From an uncultured Roseateles sp. (GTDB taxonomy: Bacteria; Pseudomonadota; Gammaproteobacteria; Burkholderiales; Burkholderiaceae): a DNA stretch of 17,864 bases. The stretch spans positions 1 through 17,864 of the forward strand of contig CAMLKW010000071.1 in the NCBI GenBank assembly GCA_946480605.1. Direction: 5' to 3'. The notes under the pieces were generated by a model, which worked only from the letters and a program-made list of their open reading frames with translations, did not search any database and was not told the DNA's origin. Each line of letters begins with the position of its first letter. Position 1 is the stretch's first letter. The translations under genes were made by a program, and so were the position numbers. This document shows positions 13,790 to 17,864 of this stretch, in pieces.

Positions 13790-15196
13790 ATGTTGAAAAC
13801 CACCCGCCGCGCGGCGCTGGGCGCCATCAGCGCCGCCGCCCTCGCGCTTGCCCTGCCGCACGCCGCAGCCGCCCCCCAGCCCGACCAGTGGCAGATCCCC
13901 GTCCACACGAAGAAGCTGGCCAACGGCCTGACCGTCGTCATCTCGCCCGACGCGAGCAGCCCGACCGTGGGCATCAGCGTCGTCTACAAGGTGGGCATGC
14001 GGCTGGAGCCGCGCAACCGCACCGGCTTCGCGCACCTGTTCGAGCACCTGATGTTCCAGGGCACGCCCAAGGCGCCCAAGGGCGTGTTCGACCAGGTCAT
14101 CACGTCCGGCGGCGGCAACAACAACGGCTCGACGCGTCCCGACTTCACCAACTACATCGAGACCGCGCCGTCGTCGGCGCTGGAATCCATGCTGTGGCTG
14201 GAAGCCGACCGCATGACCACGCTGGACTTCAACCCGACGACGCTGAAGAACCAGCAGGACGTGGTGAAGGAGGAGATCCGCGTCAACGTGCAGAACCAGC
14301 CCTATGGCGGCTTCATGTGGCTGGACATCTCGGCGCTGGCCTTCGACAAGTGGGAGAACGCCCACGACGGCTACGGCAGCTTCGTCGACCTGGAGAACGC
14401 GAATCTGGACGACGTGCGAGCCTTCCACCGCGATTTCTACGGCCCCAACAACGCGGTGCTGTCCATCGCCGGCGACGTGACGCCGGCCCAGGGATTCGCG
14501 CTGGCCGAGAAGTACTTCGGCAAGATCGCCGCGCGCCCCACCCCCAAGCCCAGCGACTTCCGCGAGGGCCTGAACACCAAGGAGCGCCGCCTGACGCAGC
14601 CGGACAAGCTGGCCCAGGTGCCGGCCATCGCCGCCGCGTGGAAGCTGCCCGACCGGGCCAGCCGTGACCAGGCCCCTTTCGCCGTGCTGGGCCAGTTGCT
14701 GGCCGGCGGCGACGCGTCGCGCCTGTACCAGGGGCTCGTGAAGGGCCGCGAGCTGGCGCTGAACGTGAACTCGCTGTATGGCCTCACCAGCATCTGGGAG
14801 TACGACGGCCCCAGCCTGTTCACCGTGTTCGCGCTTTACAAGCCCAACACCACGGCCGACGCGCTGCTGGCCGGTATGGATGAAGAGATCGCCCGCGTCG
14901 TCAAGGACGGCGTGGACGACGCGACGCTGAAGAACCTGAAGACGGCGCTGCTGGCCGATTGGTACAACGGTGCGGAGATGTTCCTGAACCGCGCCGACCG
15001 CCTGGCCAAGCTGCAGGCGCTGTGGGGCGATGCCACGGTCATCAACAAGGTGCCGGGCTGGATCGCCGCCGTCACGTCGGCCGACGTGCAGCGCGTGGCC
15101 GCCACCTACCTGACCACCGCCAACCGCTCGGTCATCGACCGCAAGCCTGCCGCGATGCTGGCCGCGCCCGCCGCCAAGCCAGCCTCCCAACCTTGA
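13790..15196 (+). CDS. M16 family zinc metallopeptidase, catalytic subunit
   Basis: A 468-residue protein with an export signal (about residues 1-27, a twin-arginine-like TTRRAALGAI start, then a hydrophobic stretch to AHAAAA-type cleavage). The inverted zinc motif HxxEH is intact: His82, Glu85, His86 in GFAHLFEHLMFQGT. The third ligand is likely Glu162 in VVKEEIR, at the expected distance of 76 residues. GGGNNNGSTRPDFTNY and the C-terminal partner domain (SRLYQGLV) also fit the M16B type. It probably degrades peptides in the periplasm. CAGGAGA lies 5 bases before the ATG. The second M16 gene starts 16 bases after its stop, so the two likely form one complex in which this chain supplies the zinc site. 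Confidence 0.93.
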   Translation: MLKTTRRAALGAISAAALALALPHAAAAPQPDQWQIPVHTKKLANGLTVVISPDASSPTVGISVVYKVGMRLEPRNRTGFAHLFEHLMFQGTPKAPKGVFDQVITSGGGNNNGSTRPDFTNYIETAPSSALESMLWLEADRMTTLDFNPTTLKNQQDVVKEEIRVNVQNQPYGGFMWLDISALAFDKWENAHDGYGSFVDLENANLDDVRAFHRDFYGPNNAVLSIAGDVTPAQGFALAEKYFGKIAARPTPKPSDFREGLNTKERRLTQPDKLAQVPAIAAAWKLPDRASRDQAPFAVLGQLLAGGDASRLYQGLVKGRELALNVNSLYGLTSIWEYDGPSLFTVFALYKPNTTADALLAGMDEEIARVVKDGVDDATLKNLKTALLADWYNGAEMFLNRADRLAKLQALWGDATVINKVPGWIAAVTSADVQRVAATYLTTANRSVIDRKPAAMLAAPAAKPASQP

Positions 15197-15212
15197 TGCC
15201 GGAGCCGACGAC

Positions 15213-16637
15213 ATGAAGAACTCCGTTTCCAACACCTTCCGCCTCGGCGTCATCGCCGCCGCACTGCTGGCGGGTGCCGCCCAGGCCGCCACCGTGCCCA
15301 CGCCGGCCGAGCTGCCGCCCTTCGGCCAGGACAAGCCGCTGGCCGTGCCCAAGATCACGCAGCAGACGCTGCCCAACGGGCTGCAGGTCTGGGTGGTGCC
15401 ACGCACCGGCATCCCGCGCGTGGACTTCGTGCTGGCCGTGCGCGGCGCCGGCTTCGGCGCCGATGCCGCCGACGCGCCGGGCCGCGCCAAGCTGCTGGCC
15501 GGCCTGCTGTCCGAGGGCACCACCACGCGCAGCTCCAAGCAGATCGCCGAGGCCGCTCAGGCCATGGGTGGCGGCGTGGGCGCGGGCGCCAGCAATGACG
15601 GCATCAGCGTCTACGCCAACGCGCTGGCCTCGCACGCCGAAGGCATGGCGCAGCTGCTGGCCGACGTGGCACGCCGGCCCGCCTTCCCCGAGGGCGAGGT
15701 GCAACTGGCCAAGACCAACGCGCTGCAGGGCCTGAAGGCCAGCAGCACGCAGCCGTCGTTCCGCGCCGCCAAGGCGCTGGACGGCGCCATCTACGGCGAC
15801 CACGCCTACGGCCGCACGCAAGAGACCGAGGCAGCCCTCAAGGCCGTCTCGGCGGAGGGCCTGCGCGCCGAGCATGCGCGGCGCCTGCGCCCCGACCGCG
15901 CGCTGCTGGTCATCACCGGCCGCATCACGGCGGACCAGGCCATCAAGCTGGCGCGCGACGCCTTCGGTGACTGGAAGGCCAGCGGCGACGCCCTGCCCGA
16001 ACTGCCCGCGCCGGCCGCCGCGGCACCCGTGCAGCGCCTGCTTCTGGAACGCCCCGGCAGCGTGCAGGCCACGCTGCGCCTGGGCCGCCCCGGCATGGCC
16101 GCCAGCGGCGACGAGCAGGTCGCGCTGCGGTTGGCCAGCACCGTCATCGGCACCGGCTTCTCCAGCCGGCTGAACCAGAATCTGCGTGAAGAGAAGGGCT
16201 ACACCTACGGCGCCCGCGCCGGCGGCCAGTCCTGGCGCGTGGGCGGTGCCATCACCGGTGGCGCCGACGTGCGCAACGAGGTGACGGCCGCGGCGATGAC
16301 CGAGTACGTCAAGGAGTACAAGCGGCTCGGCGCCGAGCCGGTGCCCGAGGCCGAGCTGGCGATGAACAAGCGCTACATGGCCGGCACCTACCTCGTCAGC
16401 ACGCAGCTGCAGGGCTCGCTGGGCCGCCAACTGGCCAACAACTGGCTGGTGGGCCTGCCGGCCGAGTTCCTCGGCAACTTCGTGCCGGCGATACAGAAGG
16501 TCACGGCCGCGCAGGTCCAGGCGGTCGGCAAGAAGTACTTCAACCCGGACGAGCAGAGCTGGGTGGTGGTGGGCGACTCGACCAAGATCGCGGAGCAGCT
16601 GAAGGCGTTCGGCGAGTTCGCGACGGTGAAGCCCTGA
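15213..16637 (+). CDS. M16 family peptidase homologue, non-catalytic partner subunit
   Basis: A 474-residue exported protein (signal peptide about 1-25, MKNSVSNTFRLGVIAAALLA and on to AQA) with the M16 fold: LPNGLQVWVVPRTGIPRVDF, ending in the usual partner-domain pattern. The zinc motif is lost: where HxxEH should be, GRAKLLAGLLSEGT has Lys93, Ala96 and Gly97. It keeps the substrate-binding R-x4-Y pair in LREEKGYTYGA (Arg325, Tyr330), as in the alpha-type subunits of mitochondrial processing peptidase and similar bacterial pairs. It should pair with the upstream catalytic M16 protein. GGAG lies 8 bases before the ATG. A strong hairpin follows its stop codon. Confidence 0.92.
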   Translation: MKNSVSNTFRLGVIAAALLAGAAQAATVPTPAELPPFGQDKPLAVPKITQQTLPNGLQVWVVPRTGIPRVDFVLAVRGAGFGADAADAPGRAKLLAGLLSEGTTTRSSKQIAEAAQAMGGGVGAGASNDGISVYANALASHAEGMAQLLADVARRPAFPEGEVQLAKTNALQGLKASSTQPSFRAAKALDGAIYGDHAYGRTQETEAALKAVSAEGLRAEHARRLRPDRALLVITGRITADQAIKLARDAFGDWKASGDALPELPAPAAAAPVQRLLLERPGSVQATLRLGRPGMAASGDEQVALRLASTVIGTGFSSRLNQNLREEKGYTYGARAGGQSWRVGGAITGGADVRNEVTAAAMTEYVKEYKRLGAEPVPEAELAMNKRYMAGTYLVSTQLQGSLGRQLANNWLVGLPAEFLGNFVPAIQKVTAAQVQAVGKKYFNPDEQSWVVVGDSTKIAEQLKAFGEFATVKP

Positions 16638-16644
16638 CGTGAAC

Positions 16645-16672
16645 CACGGGCCTCACACGCGTGAGGCCCGTG
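16645..16672. terminator. Perfect 12-bp hairpin, probable two-way terminator
   Basis: CACGGGCCTCAC (16645-16656) pairs without mismatch with GTGAGGCCCGTG (16661-16672) around the loop ACGC. It lies between the M16 gene ending at 16637 and the convergent hemerythrin gene ending at 16683, where a shared terminator is expected. It has no T-run, which is common for terminators in G+C-rich genomes. Confidence 0.75.
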
Positions 16673-16682
16673 TCGCGAGCCC

Positions 16683-17267
16683 TCAGCGCGTGCGCCGCGG
16701 CTCGCTCTTGCCGCGCAACCGGGCGCCAGCGCGCGCATTGCCGCGCGTCGCTGGCTTGTCGGACGACGGCCTGGCTGGCTGAACCAGCCCCGTCGCGGCA
16801 GACACTGCCACGGTCTGGAACTCCGCCGCGTAGTGCTTGCGCATGCGCACGATTTCGCGCTTGTACTTGCCGGCGAGCTGCATCTTCTTGGTGTCCGACA
16901 ACAGCCGGCCGGCGACGTGGAAGAACTTGGATTCCTCTTCCTTCAGGTGATGCCGCACCTTGAAGCTCAGCAGCTTCGCGGTCGAGATCCAGCCGTCCTG
17001 TTGCTTGTGGCGCACCGACAGGTCTTCGAGCAGTTCGTCGACCTGATGATGCTCGTGCAACGCATGACGGGACGCATCCAGCCCGCCGTCCTCCATCAGC
17101 AGCGGCGCGTACAGGAAGCGCTCCTCGGCCGCCGCGTGGGCCATCAGCTCCACCTTCAACTGCAGGAACAGCAGCTGGCGCACCGCCATGTCGCCGCGGG
17201 ACGCGGTGAGCTTGCGGCACAGGTCCCGCTGCAGGTCGTGGCTTTCGCGGATGGCGTCGAAGATCAT
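16683..17267 (-). CDS. Hemerythrin HHE-domain protein with basic C-terminal tail
   Basis: A 194-residue cytoplasmic protein. Residues 1-120 form a four-helix hemerythrin-like domain with di-iron ligand candidates His10, His44 with Glu48 (HAAAEE), His74 with Glu78 (HHQVDEL) and His107 with Glu111 (HHLKEEE). Such proteins bind oxygen, nitric oxide or iron, or protect against oxidative stress. Residues about 150-194 are a disordered, Arg/Lys-rich tail (RGNARAGARLRGKSEPRRTR), unusual for a minimal hemerythrin and possibly nucleic-acid or membrane binding, which is inference. The ATG at 17265-17267 has GGGGA 7 bases upstream. It follows the carbonic anhydrase gene on the same strand, separated by a hairpin. 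Confidence 0.88.
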   Translation of the reverse strand: MIFDAIRESHDLQRDLCRKLTASRGDMAVRQLLFLQLKVELMAHAAAEERFLYAPLLMEDGGLDASRHALHEHHQVDELLEDLSVRHKQQDGWISTAKLLSFKVRHHLKEEESKFFHVAGRLLSDTKKMQLAGKYKREIVRMRKHYAAEFQTVAVSAATGLVQPARPSSDKPATRGNARAGARLRGKSEPRRTR

Positions 17268-17295
17268 CGGATCGTCCCCAAGGCGGAGCTGTGCT

Positions 17296-17317
17296 GCCGG
17301 CCATTCTGTTGGCCGGC
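17296..17317. terminator. Hairpin between carbonic anhydrase and hemerythrin genes
   Basis: GCCGGCCA (17296-17303) pairs perfectly with TGGCCGGC (17310-17317) around a 6-base loop, with three more pairs possible after a small bulge. It lies in the 83-bp gap downstream of the carbonic anhydrase stop and before the hemerythrin start. It may partly terminate the first transcript. No T-run follows it on the minus strand. Confidence 0.5.
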
Positions 17318-17350
17318 GCAGCCCGCCGTTGTCGGACGAAACCGCTTCGC

Positions 17351-17864
17351 TCAGCCGGCCGGCGCGTAGCGCGCCCTGACATTGGCCAGCGCGCGGCGGT
17401 AGGCCGGCTCCACGTCGTCCGCGCTGCCCGCCGTCAGCGCCAGGTCTTCCAGCAGGCCGTTGTGCAGGCCGTAGACCCAGCCGTGCACCACCACATCCTG
17501 GCCGCGCGACCAGGCGTCCTGCACGACCGTGGTGTGGCAGGCGTTGCGAGCCTGCTCCACCACGTTCAGCTCGCACAATGCGTCGACGCGCTTGGGCTCG
17601 GGCACGGTGTCCAGCCAATCCTGGTGCATGCGGCGCACGTCCTGCACATGGCGTATCCAGTTCTCCACCAGGCCCACGCGCGAGTCATACAGCGCCGCGC
17701 GCACGCCGCCGCAGTTGCTGTGGCCCACGACGATGATGTGCCGCACTTTCAGATGATCCACCGCGAACTGCATGACGGACAGCGCGTTCAGGTCCGAGTG
17801 CACGACGACGTTGGCGACGTTGCGGTGCACGAACAGCTCGCCGGGCAGCAGGCCCACCAGCTCG
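17351..17864 (-). CDS. Beta-class carbonic anhydrase (N-terminus outside window)
   Basis: The visible 171 residues cover most of a bacterial beta-carbonic anhydrase, which interconverts CO2 and bicarbonate in the cytoplasm. The cut comes just before ELVGLLPGELFVHRNVANVV, which in the family follows the first zinc cysteine and the C-x-DSR motif; those residues are therefore outside the window. The other zinc ligands are present in the VVGHSNCGGVRAAL segment (His and Cys of GHxxCGG). HTTVVQDAWSRGQDVVVHGW with VYGLHNGLLEDL is the typical C-terminal region of the CynT/Can type. Any GTG seen near 17857 is internal. The hemerythrin gene follows on the same strand after a hairpin. Confidence 0.93.
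   Translation of the reverse strand, partial: ELVGLLPGELFVHRNVANVVVHSDLNALSVMQFAVDHLKVRHIIVVGHSNCGGVRAALYDSRVGLVENWIRHVQDVRRMHQDWLDTVPEPKRVDALCELNVVEQARNACHTTVVQDAWSRGQDVVVHGWVYGLHNGLLEDLALTAGSADDVEPAYRRALANVRARYAPAG

Noticed and set aside
1..17864. CRISPR arrays, tRNA genes, insertion sequences or prophage remnants
   Set aside because: No regularly spaced direct repeats, tRNA-like cloverleaf sequences, transposase or integrase motifs were found, and base composition looks even throughout.

Overview
The window is about 70 % G+C and densely packed with short intergenic gaps. It reads as ordinary chromosome of a betaproteobacterium. The protein families and sequence style (MaoC, acyl-CoA dehydrogenase and PhaA-like thiolase genes, DUF3297, a sigma factor resembling TIGR02999 beside a TPR-bearing Ser/Thr kinase, paired M16 peptidases) suggest Burkholderiales, perhaps the Rubrivivax/Leptothrix/Roseateles side. 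That placement is inference from sequence alone. No tRNA, rRNA, CRISPR array, transposase, phage gene or integration scar was seen. No stretch longer than about 150 bases lacks a gene.

Left part, 1-7275, is entirely on the minus strand. In transcription order it holds an AraC-type regulator, a periplasmic family-3 solute-binding-like protein, then a tight run of acetyl-CoA C-acetyltransferase, LysE exporter, short-chain dehydrogenase and an exported GDSL/SGNH esterase. A MaoC-like hydratase and the start of an acyl-CoA dehydrogenase (cut by the window edge) follow. The thiolase-LysE-SDR-esterase genes touch or overlap, so they are probably one operon. The last two genes look like fatty-acyl-CoA metabolism.

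Middle part, 7335-9161. A cytochrome P450 gene diverges from the AraC gene across 59 bp. It converges on a small DUF3297 gene across a 140-bp spacer filled with nested inverted repeats.

Signalling part, 9162-13209. An ECF-like sigma factor, a large transmembrane Ser/Thr kinase with a TPR-rich C-terminal half and a 98-residue exported protein form one tightly spaced operon. Related sigma/kinase pairs are known in which the kinase switches the sigma factor on by phosphorylation. Here the sigma residue I would expect to be phosphorylated appears to be alanine. An unrecognised acidic beta-rich protein, possibly C2-like, converges on this operon.

Right part, 13357-17864. A small exported protein resembling a TonB C-terminal domain is followed by two adjacent M16 peptidases, one with an intact zinc motif and one without. 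They form a likely exported catalytic/non-catalytic pair. A perfect 12-bp hairpin separates them from a minus-strand pair: a beta-class carbonic anhydrase (cut by the window edge) and a hemerythrin-domain protein.

The parts most worth following up are the sigma-kinase-small-protein operon, the structured 8733-8830 spacer, and the esterase with SLH-like repeats.
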